64,000 nt of DNA from Oscillospiraceae bacterium (GTDB taxonomy: Bacteria; Bacillota; Clostridia; Oscillospirales; Oscillospiraceae). Shown here one piece after another: positions 1 through 8,396 of the stretch (positions are counted from its first letter, which is position 1; each line of letters starts with the position of its first letter). A model generated the notes under the pieces. The model was not told where the DNA came from, made no database searches, and was given only the letters and a program-made list of their open reading frames with translations. Where the stretch lies: NCBI GenBank assembly GCA_017458335.1, contig JAFTFT010000041.1, positions 62,001 through 126,000 of the forward strand. The letters run 5' to 3'. Both the position numbers and the translations under genes were made by a program.

Positions 1-792
1 CTCCGTGTTGTTGTCCGAAATCTCTGTATTGAGCACCGCAAAGCCGTTGCAGCCGTGCGCATGCAGCAGATTGAATGCGTACCAGTCGGATCCGTGTTCC
101 TTGCTGTAGCCGCAGTGCCGGATTGTCCCGTCCACGAAACGGACGTCCTCACAGTTGAAGGTCTCGATGGCGCCGTAGGTGCAGTCATGGATGACCGTGT
201 TTTCGGCAATGATGGAGAGGCTTTCCGACGCCGTGATGCCGTAGGTACCGCAGCCGTAGAGGTCGCAGTTTTGAACCCGGACTCTGCTGCAGCTGTAGAA
301 GTCCAGGACGCCGCCGGAGCAGTACCCTTCGCCCGGCGTGTGCCCCGCCGTGAGATTGGAAATGTGCAGATCGTCGCAGCTGTCCGCCGCCAGAACATTG
401 GCATAGCGGGGCTCGGTCACGATGCTGCAGCGCTGCGCATCGCTGCCCTCCAGCCAAAGTCCGGCAACGTTCCGGATCACAAGCTGGTATCCGTCCCAGG
501 CGTCCACCCAGTGCCAATATTCTCCCGCACTCACGTCTCCGTAGGTCCGGGCCTGTGTCAGGTTATATTCCCCGTCTTCCAGCTGAACCACGCGGTCCGG
601 CCCGATCGCATCCAGAAGTTCATCCACGGTGCTGACGCGGATAACGGTTTCCGGTCTCGTGCTGTCCTCTCCATCGAGTCCTGCTTCTTCAGCCTGGGCC
701 GCCGGAGCACTCCCGCTCCCGAACCCTGTGATCGCAAGAAGCAGTGCCAGAACCAGTGAGAGCAGAGCCTTGTTTGTTTTTTTCTTCATCAT
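1..792 (-). CDS. secreted parallel beta-helix protein (C-terminus beyond window edge)
   Basis: An open frame runs from an ATG at 792 to the window edge with no stop, giving at least 264 residues. It begins MMKKKTNKALLSLVLALLLA, a Sec signal peptide followed by an Ala/Glu-rich cleavage region. The mature part has short repeated strands with conserved Asn, Cys and Ile positions (for example CDLYGCGTYGI and NTVIHDCTYGAIET), typical of right-handed parallel beta-helix proteins of the pectate-lyase/NosD type. This suggests an exported carbohydrate-binding or polysaccharide-lyase-like protein, but no catalytic residue can be assigned. A GGGCGGG ribosome site lies just upstream; a second ATG at 789 could also be the start. 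The family call is moderate and the substrate unknown. Confidence 0.65.
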   Translation of the reverse strand, partial: MMKKKTNKALLSLVLALLLAITGFGSGSAPAAQAEEAGLDGEDSTRPETVIRVSTVDELLDAIGPDRVVQLEDGEYNLTQARTYGDVSAGEYWHWVDAWDGYQLVIRNVAGLWLEGSDAQRCSIVTEPRYANVLAADSCDDLHISNLTAGHTPGEGYCSGGVLDFYSCSRVRVQNCDLYGCGTYGITASESLSIIAENTVIHDCTYGAIETFNCEDVRFVDGTIRHCGYSKEHGSDWYAFNLLHAHGCNGFAVLNTEISDNNTE

Positions 793-852
793 TTATCCCG
801 CCCTTTCCCTGACAGATGCTTTATCGCTTGATTGTTCTGTCATTCCGGATTC

Positions 853-858
853 AGTATA
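853..858 (-). promoter_or_regulatory. candidate -10 box for the beta-helix gene
   Basis: The minus strand reads TATACT about 60 bases upstream of the beta-helix start. No good -35 box is visible at the right distance, so the promoter is tentative. Confidence 0.35.
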
Positions 859-891
859 GCAGATTCCTCTTGAAAAGAGTCTGAAGAATCC

Positions 892-1830
892 TTAATTCCG
901 TTTCCCCTGCCGGATCCGGTCCCGTTCAAACGCCCGGTTGATTTCATTCAATACCCGCTTTTTGTCTGCGCTCCACCTTGGCGCAATCAGTCTGCGTTTC
1001 GTTCCGTCGCCGGTCAGGCGGTGGACCACCATCTCCTGCGGGATGCTCTCGATGCATTCTTCCAGGATCCGGATGTATGCGTCTAAAGACAGCACTTCAA
1101 ATGCTCCCGCCCGGTACTCTTCCGCCAGCGCCGTCCCCTCCAGCACATGAAGCAGCTGGAACTTGATTCCCTGCACGCCGCTTCTCCCGATGTAGGCCGC
1201 CGTCTGCCGGATCATCTCCGCTGTCTCCCCCGGGAGCCCGATGATCATATGAACAATCACGGAGATGCCCGTAGCCCGCAGCCGCCGAACCGCGTCGTCG
1301 TACACCTCCAGAGAATAGCCGCGCCGGATGGACAAAGCGGTCTTCTCATGGATGGTCTGCAGGCCCAGTTCGATCCAGACCGGCTTCTCTTTATTCAGCT
1401 CTTTGAGCAGAGTGACCACCTCGTCCTCAAGGCAGTCCGGCCGCGTACCGATGGACAAAGCCGCAATGTCCGGGTGCCGGATGGTCTCGGTGTATAAGTT
1501 CCGCAGTCGTTCGATCGGTGCATAGGTTCCGGTGTAACTCTGATAATAGGCGATGAACTTCCTCGCGCCCTTGTCCGCCACCACCGCTTTCGCCATCTCG
1601 ATGGCTTCGGAGACCTTGTCTCCCACCGGGATGGCAAAGTCGCCGCTCCCGCCCGCGCAGAAGGTGCACCCGCCGGTTCCCTTGCTGCCGTCTCTCGTCG
1701 GGCAGGTAAAGCCGCCGTCCAGTGCCAGCTTGTAAACCTTCTCACCGAACTGCTCCCGCAAGAAGCGGTTCAGACTGCGGTAATGCTTGTATGCCTCATT
1801 CTGTTTTATTAGCTCTTTTTCTCTTGTCAT
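892..1830 (-). CDS. TIGR01212-family (YhcC-like) radical SAM protein
   Basis: The N-terminal cluster CPTRDGSKGTGGCTFC (about residues 43-58) is the atypical long-spaced Cys motif of the YhcC/TIGR01212 radical SAM family. It is followed by SAM-binding-like stretches around IELGLQT and IIGLPGET. Members bind a 4Fe-4S cluster and SAM in the cytoplasm; the reaction is not established for this protein. I chose the ATG at 1830 because AGGTGG lies six bases upstream; an upstream GTG at 1863 lacks a ribosome site. The 312-residue length is normal. The gene is monocistronic and divergent from the sigma factor gene. Confidence 0.88.
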   Translation of the reverse strand: MTREKELIKQNEAYKHYRSLNRFLREQFGEKVYKLALDGGFTCPTRDGSKGTGGCTFCAGGSGDFAIPVGDKVSEAIEMAKAVVADKGARKFIAYYQSYTGTYAPIERLRNLYTETIRHPDIAALSIGTRPDCLEDEVVTLLKELNKEKPVWIELGLQTIHEKTALSIRRGYSLEVYDDAVRRLRATGISVIVHMIIGLPGETAEMIRQTAAYIGRSGVQGIKFQLLHVLEGTALAEEYRAGAFEVLSLDAYIRILEECIESIPQEMVVHRLTGDGTKRRLIAPRWSADKKRVLNEINRAFERDRIRQGKRN

Positions 1831-1952
1831 TCGTGCCACCTGTTCATAGTACGATGATACCACAAGTCCGGAGAAGAGGAAAGGATAATTTCGGCCGTAG
1901 GCTTACTATTTTATATTCTCTTTCCCGGGTGAAATTACTCCGAAATTTATAG

Positions 1953-1958
1953 TATAAT
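1953..1958 (+). promoter_or_regulatory. candidate -10 box for the ECF sigma operon
   Basis: TATAAT occurs 77 bases upstream of the sigma factor start in the divergent gap. The matching -35 is poor (GTGAAA-like), which would fit activator or alternative-sigma control, but this is inference. Confidence 0.35.
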
Positions 1959-2034
1959 ACTCCCCGCTTTTGAAACCTTTTCTGTTTTTTGCTGTATATA
2001 AGGGTGAGAGCTCTTACATCGAAGGAGGTACAGT

Positions 2035-2592
2035 ATGGAAGACAAACAGATTGTTGACCTTTACTGGCAGCGTTCCGACCTGGCCATATCGGAAACCGGT
2101 CAGAAGTATGGGAGATACTGCCATACCATTGCCTATAATATCTGCGGGACAGACGAGGATGCGGAAGAGTGTGTCAGCGATACCTGGTTTCGTGCCTGGA
2201 ATCTGATGCCCGATCGTCGCCCGACCATATTATCGGCATTTCTCGGCCGTATCACCAGAAACTTCGCCATTAACCTTATTCAATCAAGAAACAGGATCAA
2301 GCGCGGCGGAGGGGAAGCGGTACTTGCGCTGGATGAGCTGGAGGAGTGTATTCCCGGCGGGACAAATCCGGAGCAGGCTCTGGAAGAAAAAGAGCTTGCA
2401 AAGGCAATCGGAAGATTTGTTTCCGGTCTTCCCAAAACGGAGAAGAAGATCTTCGTCCTGCGATACTGGTATGTCGCATCCATCGATGACATCGCAGAAA
2501 CGCTCGGATTCAGCACAGGGAAAGTCAAAACCAGTCTGTTCCGTACCCGCAAAAAGCTGAAGAACTACCTGGAGGAGGAAGGCTTATGTTAG
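2035..2592 (+). CDS. ECF-type RNA polymerase sigma factor
   Basis: The 185-residue protein has an N-terminal region 2 (about 10-95, including EDAEECVSDTWFRAW) and a C-terminal region 4 helix-turn-helix (about 125-180, SIDDIAETLGFSTGKVKTSL), the two-domain layout of ECF sigma factors. It would direct RNA polymerase to a small regulon in response to an envelope or extracellular signal. The start is fixed by GAAGGAGGT eight bases upstream. The stop overlaps the start of the next gene, whose membrane protein is the probable partner or anti-sigma factor. Confidence 0.92.
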   Translation: MEDKQIVDLYWQRSDLAISETGQKYGRYCHTIAYNICGTDEDAEECVSDTWFRAWNLMPDRRPTILSAFLGRITRNFAINLIQSRNRIKRGGGEAVLALDELEECIPGGTNPEQALEEKELAKAIGRFVSGLPKTEKKIFVLRYWYVASIDDIAETLGFSTGKVKTSLFRTRKKLKNYLEEEGLC

Positions 2593-3920
2593 ACTCGCTG
2601 ACACTTCTGCGCGCGATGAACGGCATTCATGGGGAGGATGTAGTCATGGCCGGAAAGAGTTATTTTGAAAGCAGAAAAACAAGAAACACAAGGAAAATCA
2701 TTCAAATCACATTGCTTGCCGCGGTACTGATCAGCCTGCTCACCGTGGGAGCTTACGCAAGCGGTTTTCTCGGTTTGAGAGCGATCATGATTCCCGAGGC
2801 AAGCATCGAAGTAAGCGAAGCTCCTGCCTCTGTTGCACAATCGCGGGACATACCGGAGGAAACGGGCAGTACAGCACCGGTCTCCACGCCGGAGCCGCAG
2901 GAAGCAGCCGAACAAGCGGCCGGCAATGCGCTCGTCTCCATCACCCAACCGCAGGCGGTACCGGAAGAGCTGGACAGTGCCACAAAAGAGAAGGTAGAGA
3001 ACGCCCGTGCCGCCTGGGGCGAATGGCAAAACTGGCGCAGAACCAGTCCTGACATTCCGCATGAGCCTCAGGCCTTCATGCCTCCGAAAGGCTCGGCCAT
3101 TACGAACTATGAGGACAACGGGGACGGTACTTATACCATTTCGTTCTACGGGAAAGAGGTCCTGGCCATGATGAACGAGCAGCCTGACGGTGAACCGGAT
3201 CTCTCTGCCGCCACCCCGCTTGAAGTCCGAACCGCCACCGCGGAAGAAATGGCAGAGAAAGAACGCTGGATGGAGTACACGAATCTTACCTACGGGGATT
3301 ACGATTTCAACTACGACATTCACAACGAAGCGGAAGCGGCAAAGCTGGAAGAAATCGCCGCGAAGTACCATCTGCGTCTGCGCCGCGGACAGACGCTTCT
3401 CTGGAGCAAAGAGACGACAGAAAAGATGGATGCAGAGTTCAACGCGCAGCACGGGACCAGTCTCCACACCGACACCAGCGATCCGCGCTTTCTCACAGAC
3501 CGCGAGCTTTGTGATCGCATTTCGGCGGCCGGCTGCAGCGGAGACCTTTTCCGGGAAATTCCCTGGGGCTTTGACAAGGTGTATTATTACGACGAGGGGA
3601 CCTTCTGCGTCAGCTATGATCAGGAGCTGTCGGACGGACGACGCGTAAAGTGCTACGGCTACAACTCCATGTACGCGACCCTGTCCAGCGGTCGGGAGGT
3701 CGTCTCTCGGATCACGGATCCGGAGCAGTTTTTGATCAGAACCCATACCGCTCCGGACGGCACAGAGCTGACCATCCTGCAGAAGGAGAACGAAGCCTTC
3801 CTGTATGTCTATCTTCCCAATTCCTTCTTTGAAATGCACATCCAAAGCGATGGTGTTCTGTCTGAGGCCGATGTGGACGCGGTTGCGGACAACCTGAATT
3901 ACAGCGGCATCGGGATCTGA
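2586..3920 (+). CDS. membrane-anchored partner (putative anti-sigma factor) of the ECF sigma factor
   Basis: The gene overlaps the sigma gene by seven bases, so translation is probably coupled. Residues 1-38 are cytoplasmic and basic, a single membrane segment follows (IQITLLAAVLISLLTVGAYA, about 40-60), and about 380 residues lie outside. The outer part starts with a Pro/Glu/Ala-rich linker and then an acidic, Tyr-rich domain without a recognised fold. The topology and position match Clostridia sigma/anti-sigma pairs, so the exterior is likely a sensor. There is no clear ZAS-type zinc motif in the short N-terminus, so the anti-sigma role is inferred from context. Confidence 0.7.
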   Translation: MLDSLTLLRAMNGIHGEDVVMAGKSYFESRKTRNTRKIIQITLLAAVLISLLTVGAYASGFLGLRAIMIPEASIEVSEAPASVAQSRDIPEETGSTAPVSTPEPQEAAEQAAGNALVSITQPQAVPEELDSATKEKVENARAAWGEWQNWRRTSPDIPHEPQAFMPPKGSAITNYEDNGDGTYTISFYGKEVLAMMNEQPDGEPDLSAATPLEVRTATAEEMAEKERWMEYTNLTYGDYDFNYDIHNEAEAAKLEEIAAKYHLRLRRGQTLLWSKETTEKMDAEFNAQHGTSLHTDTSDPRFLTDRELCDRISAAGCSGDLFREIPWGFDKVYYYDEGTFCVSYDQELSDGRRVKCYGYNSMYATLSSGREVVSRITDPEQFLIRTHTAPDGTELTILQKENEAFLYVYLPNSFFEMHIQSDGVLSEADVDAVADNLNYSGIGI

Positions 3921-3928
3921 GCATGCAA

Positions 3929-3961
3929 AGCGGCGGGCCTGCTTTCGGCAGGTCCGCCGCT
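3929..3961 (+). terminator. hairpin terminator after the sigma operon
   Basis: A GC-rich stem (AGCGGCGGGCCTGC with GGCAGGTCCGCCGCT, loop TTTC) follows the anti-sigma stop by a few bases. The T tract is weak. Confidence 0.6.
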
Positions 3962-4035
3962 GTCTGTTCTATGGATTGTTTTCCGTCATTCCGGCTCCCG
4001 GATAAGCGCCCTGCCGGCTCGGGTCCGCCCGGCAG

Positions 4036-4437
4036 TTACTTCTTCTTATGCGTTTTGTTCCGGTTCTGCTGTTTCCAGCGCTGCATGGCCTGCTCTTCTG
4101 CACAGAGTTCCCGGTGCAGACGCCGTGCGGTCCACTTGCGGTTGTGCTCCGTGACCACGGCCTTCAGGCGGACGCTCTGCCCCTCCCTGCGCAGGGTATC
4201 CAGCAGTTCGTGGAACTCCGCCTGAGACAGCGCGTGCATCAGCATCAGTTCATCGGCAAAGGCTTCCCCTTCCGGCTGCGCCGGATTCGCCGCTTCGCCG
4301 CTGAGAAGCGCTTCCAGCGTCTCGCCCTGCCGTTCGGGCGGAATTTCCCGGCACCTCAGACCCATCCGAAGCGCGGTCAGACGGATCGCGGTTTTCTTCT
4401 CCGGATCCTGAATATTAAACAGCAGCAGTTCTCCCAT
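4036..4437 (-). CDS. DUF3783-family small protein
   Basis: The 133-residue soluble protein starts MGELLLFNIQDPEKKTAIRL and contains a central LMLMHALSQAEFHELLDTLR segment, matching the DUF3783 pattern of Clostridia. The C-terminus is strongly basic (ends NRNKTHKKK), suggesting nucleic-acid contact. No function is known for the family. The start is supported by GGAGGAAG nine bases upstream. It lies 27 bases downstream of the MATE gene on the same strand and may be co-transcribed with it. Confidence 0.7.
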   Translation of the reverse strand: MGELLLFNIQDPEKKTAIRLTALRMGLRCREIPPERQGETLEALLSGEAANPAQPEGEAFADELMLMHALSQAEFHELLDTLRREGQSVRLKAVVTEHNRKWTARRLHRELCAEEQAMQRWKQQNRNKTHKKK

Positions 4438-4464
4438 GCTTTCTTCCTCCCCGGTCGACTCCGG

Positions 4465-5841
4465 TCATGCGCCGACGATGTTGGCCTTCCGTTTCCACTT
4501 TCCCGTCCGATACAGCACAAAGGTGATGGTCGCGCCGATGATCCAGGTGATCAGCAGCGAGACATACATCATGGCGCAGTTGCCCTGCGGCAGCTCCGGC
4601 GTCTTGGAGAGGGCCACCAGTCCGTAAGCCAGCGGCACGCGCACAATCACCGTGTTGATGATCGCGATCCACATCGGGGTCACCGTGTCCCCCGCGCCGC
4701 GCATGATACCGGAGAGGCACTGGGTCACCTCCATCGCGATGTATCCGGCAGCCAGAATCTGCATCATTCGATAGCTCAGATCGATCAGCTCCGGCGTTTC
4801 GGTAAAGACCGCCATCAGGCCGCGGCCGAAGAGCAGAATCAGCGCCGTGATCACCGCCGAGACTCCCATGGCGGTCAGGGTTCCCTGTCTTGCTCCCTGC
4901 AGCACCCGGTCCATCTTTCCCGCGCCGATGTTCTGCCCGGCGAAGGTGGTCATCGCGGTGCCCAGCGAAAACGCCGGCAGCATGACGAAGCCGTCGATGC
5001 GCATAACGATGACGTTGGCGGCGATGAACTGTTCCCCGAAGCTGTTGGTCAGCGACTGGACAATGATCATCGACATGGAGAAGATCGCCTGAGTCACGCC
5101 CGAGGGAAGGCCAAGCCGGACAAGAGAGCTGACAAAACGTTTCTCCGGCCAGAGGTATTCCTTCTTCAGCTGAAAGAGATCCGTCATCCGCACAATCTTC
5201 CGCATCGCGAGAACCGCCGAGATCACCTGCGCGATTACGGTCGCCCAGGCCACACCGGGAACCCCCATGCCGAACTTTGCCACAAACACATAGTCCAGCA
5301 CGATGTTCACGCCGGTTGCCACCAGCAGGTAGACCAGCGCCGAGGCCGAGTCGCCGAGGCCGCGCATGACGCCGCTCATGATGTTGTAATATCCGCCGCC
5401 CGCAATGCCGAGGAAGATGATCGTGAGGTACGACCGGCACCAGCCGATAACGCTATCCGGCGTGTTCAGCAGGCGCAGCACCGGCCCCGCCAGCAGGGGT
5501 CCCACAATCATGATGAACAGCGAAGCGACCCCCGTCAGCGTGATGCAGCAGCCGATGGTCTTGGCCAGGTCCTCCTTCATGCCGGCGCCGAAATACTGGG
5601 AAACCATAATGCTCGCGCCCACGGAGATGCCCATGAACAGCACCAGCATCAGATTCAGCAGCGGCCCCGCGCTGCCGACTGCCGCCAGGGCGTTGTCGCC
5701 GACAAAGCGTCCGACGATAATGCTGTCCACCGTATTATACAGCTGCTGGGCAATATTCCCCAGCAGCATCGGGATCGCAAAACGGACGATCTGGGTAACC
5801 GGGTGGCCGGTTCGCATGTCCACGGTCTGAAACAGGTTCAT
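4465..5841 (-). CDS. MATE-family multidrug/metabolite efflux transporter
   Basis: The 458-residue protein has twelve predicted membrane segments arranged as two similar halves. Each half carries the MATE signature: an N-terminal block with PMLLGNIAQQLYNTVDSIIVG and a repeat with EVTQCLSGIMRGAGDTVTP. Such transporters export cationic drugs or metabolites using a sodium or proton gradient. The length is normal. The ribosome site is weak (AGAAGAGA). No regulator is adjacent, so the substrate cannot be inferred. Confidence 0.92.
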   Translation of the reverse strand: MNLFQTVDMRTGHPVTQIVRFAIPMLLGNIAQQLYNTVDSIIVGRFVGDNALAAVGSAGPLLNLMLVLFMGISVGASIMVSQYFGAGMKEDLAKTIGCCITLTGVASLFIMIVGPLLAGPVLRLLNTPDSVIGWCRSYLTIIFLGIAGGGYYNIMSGVMRGLGDSASALVYLLVATGVNIVLDYVFVAKFGMGVPGVAWATVIAQVISAVLAMRKIVRMTDLFQLKKEYLWPEKRFVSSLVRLGLPSGVTQAIFSMSMIIVQSLTNSFGEQFIAANVIVMRIDGFVMLPAFSLGTAMTTFAGQNIGAGKMDRVLQGARQGTLTAMGVSAVITALILLFGRGLMAVFTETPELIDLSYRMMQILAAGYIAMEVTQCLSGIMRGAGDTVTPMWIAIINTVIVRVPLAYGLVALSKTPELPQGNCAMMYVSLLITWIIGATITFVLYRTGKWKRKANIVGA

Positions 5842-5966
5842 AAATCAGTCTCTTCTCTATTGTGTAGTTGTATGATGATAACAGCAAGCGGCCTCTCCGT
5901 CAAGTCCCATGTTGCCCGTTTTCCCTTGTTTCTTCCCCTCAGTCCGGTTTCACAGGACCGTTGGAT

Positions 5967-6722
5967 TCAGAGCAGAATCTCCGCTTCGACGAACTGCCTC
6001 CCCTTCCGGGAATTGCCCCCCAGGCCGCTGATCATTCCTTTCCCTTTGCCGCGCAGCGAGATCACGTCCCCCTCCCCCACCGCGGCGTCCGTTTTCATGC
6101 AGACGCGGTAGTTGAGGCTCACGTTCCCCTCGGTGATCTGTTTGGCACAGGCAGTCCGGGAGAGGTTGAACATCCCCGCGGCCACCGCGTCCAGGCGCAT
6201 GCTCATCACCGAAAAGCTTTTCTTTCTGTATTCCCGTTTCGGGATCGTTACCTTATCCAGAGGTATTTCCTCCGCTTTTACGCTGACTCTTCCGATCCGC
6301 TCCACCGTCAGCAGATGCCCGCAGATTCCCGGCAGGCAGAACACCGTGGTTTCGTCTCCGTCGATCAGGATATCACCGAGGCGGTCTCTCACGATGCCGG
6401 AGGCCAGGAGGGCACCGAGATAATCCCGATGTCCCGGTTCGCCGAAGTAAGCTTTGAAGCGGACAGCCCGGATCAGTCCGGCCCCCCACTCTTTTGGCGC
6501 TTCCTCTTCCGCGTCTTCCTCCGGTAGAAACACCGCGATGCTCCGCTCGCTGTCTTCATAGCCGCCGAAAAAGCACATCCGGGTTCCCCGGTCGGGGTGA
6601 ATCTTTTCCCGCAACAGCATCTGTTCCGCCGGGGTCAGAAACGCGGTGGCGGTCATTCTCCCGCTCCGCTCGCTTCGCCGGCAGAGCTCTTCCGCCCGCT
6701 TCAGCAGTTCGTTCTCTTCCAT
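5967..6722 (-). CDS. YlmH-like S4-domain RNA-binding protein
   Basis: The C-terminal third (about residues 175-245) is an S4 RNA-binding domain (RLDAVAAGMFNLSRTACAKQ, then GEGDVISLRGKGK). The N-terminal two thirds match YlmH, including LTPAEQMLL and a glycine-rich FFGGYEDSER motif. YlmH acts on ribosome-associated RNA and in rescue of stalled nascent chains. In most Firmicutes it sits in the sepF-ylmG-divIVA division cluster; here it stands alone. GGAGGAG upstream supports the start. Confidence 0.85.
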   Translation of the reverse strand: MEENELLKRAEELCRRSERSGRMTATAFLTPAEQMLLREKIHPDRGTRMCFFGGYEDSERSIAVFLPEEDAEEEAPKEWGAGLIRAVRFKAYFGEPGHRDYLGALLASGIVRDRLGDILIDGDETTVFCLPGICGHLLTVERIGRVSVKAEEIPLDKVTIPKREYRKKSFSVMSMRLDAVAAGMFNLSRTACAKQITEGNVSLNYRVCMKTDAAVGEGDVISLRGKGKGMISGLGGNSRKGRQFVEAEILL

Positions 6723-6758
6723 GGTGTCTCCTCCCTGATCCTCCGGAAATCAAAGCGC

Positions 6759-6791
6759 CGGATGAAACGGACGCTTCATCCGTTTCATCCG
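6759..6791. terminator. intergenic inverted repeat
   Basis: A 12-base-pair perfect stem (GGATGAAACGGA with TCCGTTTCATCC) lies between the PAP2 gene and the S4 gene. It has no T tract, so it may stabilise RNA ends rather than terminate efficiently. Confidence 0.45.
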
Positions 6792-6802
6792 GTGAGTAAA
6801 AT

Positions 6803-7510
6803 TCACACGATCTGTTTCCTGACCGCTCCGCTTTTCAGCCGCGGCAGCCAGTAGTCTTTTCCATAGGTGATGATCTCGGCCACCAGGCACATCGGCAGCG
6901 CCCAGAACACGTCCAGCGCCGAATGCTGCTTCACGAAGCATACCGCCAGGCAGATCATCAGCACGACAAAGCTGAGCAGGGCCTTCCAGCCGGCGCCGAG
7001 ATCCCTGTCTTTCAGGGCCACGGAGAGAATTCCCAGCGAGTAGCCCACGTGCAGAGACGGGCAGATTCCCGTGCTGGTGTCAAAGGAGTAGATAAACGCC
7101 ATCAGCGCCGTGAGCACGTTTTCCCGTTCGAAGACCTCCGGCCGCATATCCTGGCGGCTTGGGTAGAGCACGTAACAGGTCATGGCGATGACCTGGGTGA
7201 CAAGGATAAAGATCTGCAGCTTCCGGAACTTCGGCACGTCATAGAAGAAGGTATAGGCCAGCGCCCCGAAGACGAGGGCGTACCAGCCCACATAGAAGAT
7301 CAGGAAGAACTCGTTGAACGGGATCATGTCGTCCAGCGCACAGTGGATCACGTGGCAGGCCTCCCGCGGGATCAGGTTCTCCGTGATAAAATACATGATG
7401 AAGTAAAAGATCCAGCTGCCCAGCAGCTTCACATGCGAAAAGCGGGGCTCGTTCAGCCGGCGCAGGGAGAAGCCGCTGTAATCAACCGGTTTTTTCTTCT
7501 GCTTGCTCAT
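6803..7510 (-). CDS. PAP2-superfamily membrane phosphatase
   Basis: The 235-residue protein has about six membrane segments and the phosphatidic-acid-phosphatase type 2 motifs CPSLHVGYS (Ser152, His154) and KQHSALDV (His196, Asp200). A YPSRQDMRP segment near residue 117 may provide the first motif. It probably dephosphorylates a lipid phosphate, or acts as a phosphatidyl-group transferase, at the membrane. Its start lies inside the end of the upstream acyltransferase gene (29-base overlap), so the two are translationally coupled and probably act on the same lipid. Confidence 0.85.
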   Translation of the reverse strand: MSKQKKKPVDYSGFSLRRLNEPRFSHVKLLGSWIFYFIMYFITENLIPREACHVIHCALDDMIPFNEFFLIFYVGWYALVFGALAYTFFYDVPKFRKLQIFILVTQVIAMTCYVLYPSRQDMRPEVFERENVLTALMAFIYSFDTSTGICPSLHVGYSLGILSVALKDRDLGAGWKALLSFVVLMICLAVCFVKQHSALDVFWALPMCLVAEIITYGKDYWLPRLKSGAVRKQIV

Positions 7511-8282
7511 TTTGATATACCTCGAGAGGAATGTTTTTTCCGTAGTGCCGGGCGGAGATGTTCGGGTACGGGATCACCGTATGCTCCGGGAGCGATACGG
7601 CAATCTCCGTGATGGCATCCATCAGCTCGCCGCAGATCCGCCCGCGCTCGGTCTTGATGTCCGCGTCCGCACGGAAGCGAATCGGTTTCCCATAATACAC
7701 TTTTTTCAGCTTCGGCGCAAGATACATCGGAACGAAATTCAGTTCAGTTCCGGTCTTTTTGTAGTAAAAACGGGCAAGATCGATGAACTTGTCCTGGAAG
7801 CCGTGCACGATGTTGTTGTGCTCGTCGTAGCATTCCGGGAAAATCACCATGCTGTAGCCTTCCTTCAGCTTCTCGATCGATTCCCGATAGGTCGTGATCA
7901 GGCGTGTATCATGGTAGACCGCGATGGTATGGGCGTTGTTGAACACGCAGAGCGCCAGCGGTGTGATCAGATGGCTCAGAATGCGGTAGAACCATCGGGT
8001 CCCTTTCGGCTTCCCGGACCAGAAGTCCCGGTAGGCGTAGGCCGCAACCTCTTCCCGCTTCATCATCTCTCCCGCGCACCAGACATAGTGCCTGACCGGG
8101 GTGTAGAGTTCGCCCATGATCGGGCCGTACATGTGGCTGTGGTTTCCGACGATCACGCACGGTTCATCGGGCAGATTCTCCGTTCCTTCCAGCTGATACT
8201 TCGGGGAGAAGAGCCATACCAGCCATCGGATCACCCGGAAAATCCAAGATGTTTTTTTATCATTCAGCAGTTTCAGATCCAT
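7482..8282 (-). CDS. PlsC-like phospholipid acyltransferase
   Basis: The 266-residue protein carries a glycerolipid acyltransferase fold. The first block is NHSHMYGP, a degenerate form of the HX4D catalytic motif, and a second block around VIFPECYDEHN corresponds to the EGTR-like phosphate-binding region. An N-terminal hydrophobic stretch (WIFRVIRWLVWLF) would tether it to the membrane. It is likely to acylate a lyso-phospholipid or related lipid. The Asp of HX4D is not in its usual place, so the exact reaction is uncertain. AAGGATG supports the start. Confidence 0.78.
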   Translation of the reverse strand: MDLKLLNDKKTSWIFRVIRWLVWLFSPKYQLEGTENLPDEPCVIVGNHSHMYGPIMGELYTPVRHYVWCAGEMMKREEVAAYAYRDFWSGKPKGTRWFYRILSHLITPLALCVFNNAHTIAVYHDTRLITTYRESIEKLKEGYSMVIFPECYDEHNNIVHGFQDKFIDLARFYYKKTGTELNFVPMYLAPKLKKVYYGKPIRFRADADIKTERGRICGELMDAITEIAVSLPEHTVIPYPNISARHYGKNIPLEVYQNEQAEEKTG

Positions 8283-8313
8283 GTTTTCATCCTTCGTTTG
8301 CCAGTAAAGAAAA

Positions 8314-8337
8314 AGCCTGCGGCCGAAACCGCAGGCT
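8314..8337 (-). terminator. intrinsic terminator downstream of nagA
   Basis: On the minus strand the stem AGCCTGCGG/CCGCAGGCT, with loop TTTCGG, is followed by TTTTCTTT. It would end the sialic acid operon before the acyltransferase gene. Confidence 0.75.
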
Positions 8338-8396
8338 GTATTATAATCCCGAAATCGAAACGGAAAATAAACAATCTGTAAATCTGTAGGCTTCTT

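Noticed and set aside
4048-6111. A 687-codon plus-strand frame opposite the DUF3783 and MATE genes
   Set aside because: It is His/Gln/Arg-rich low-quality sequence antisense to two clear genes on the minus strand.
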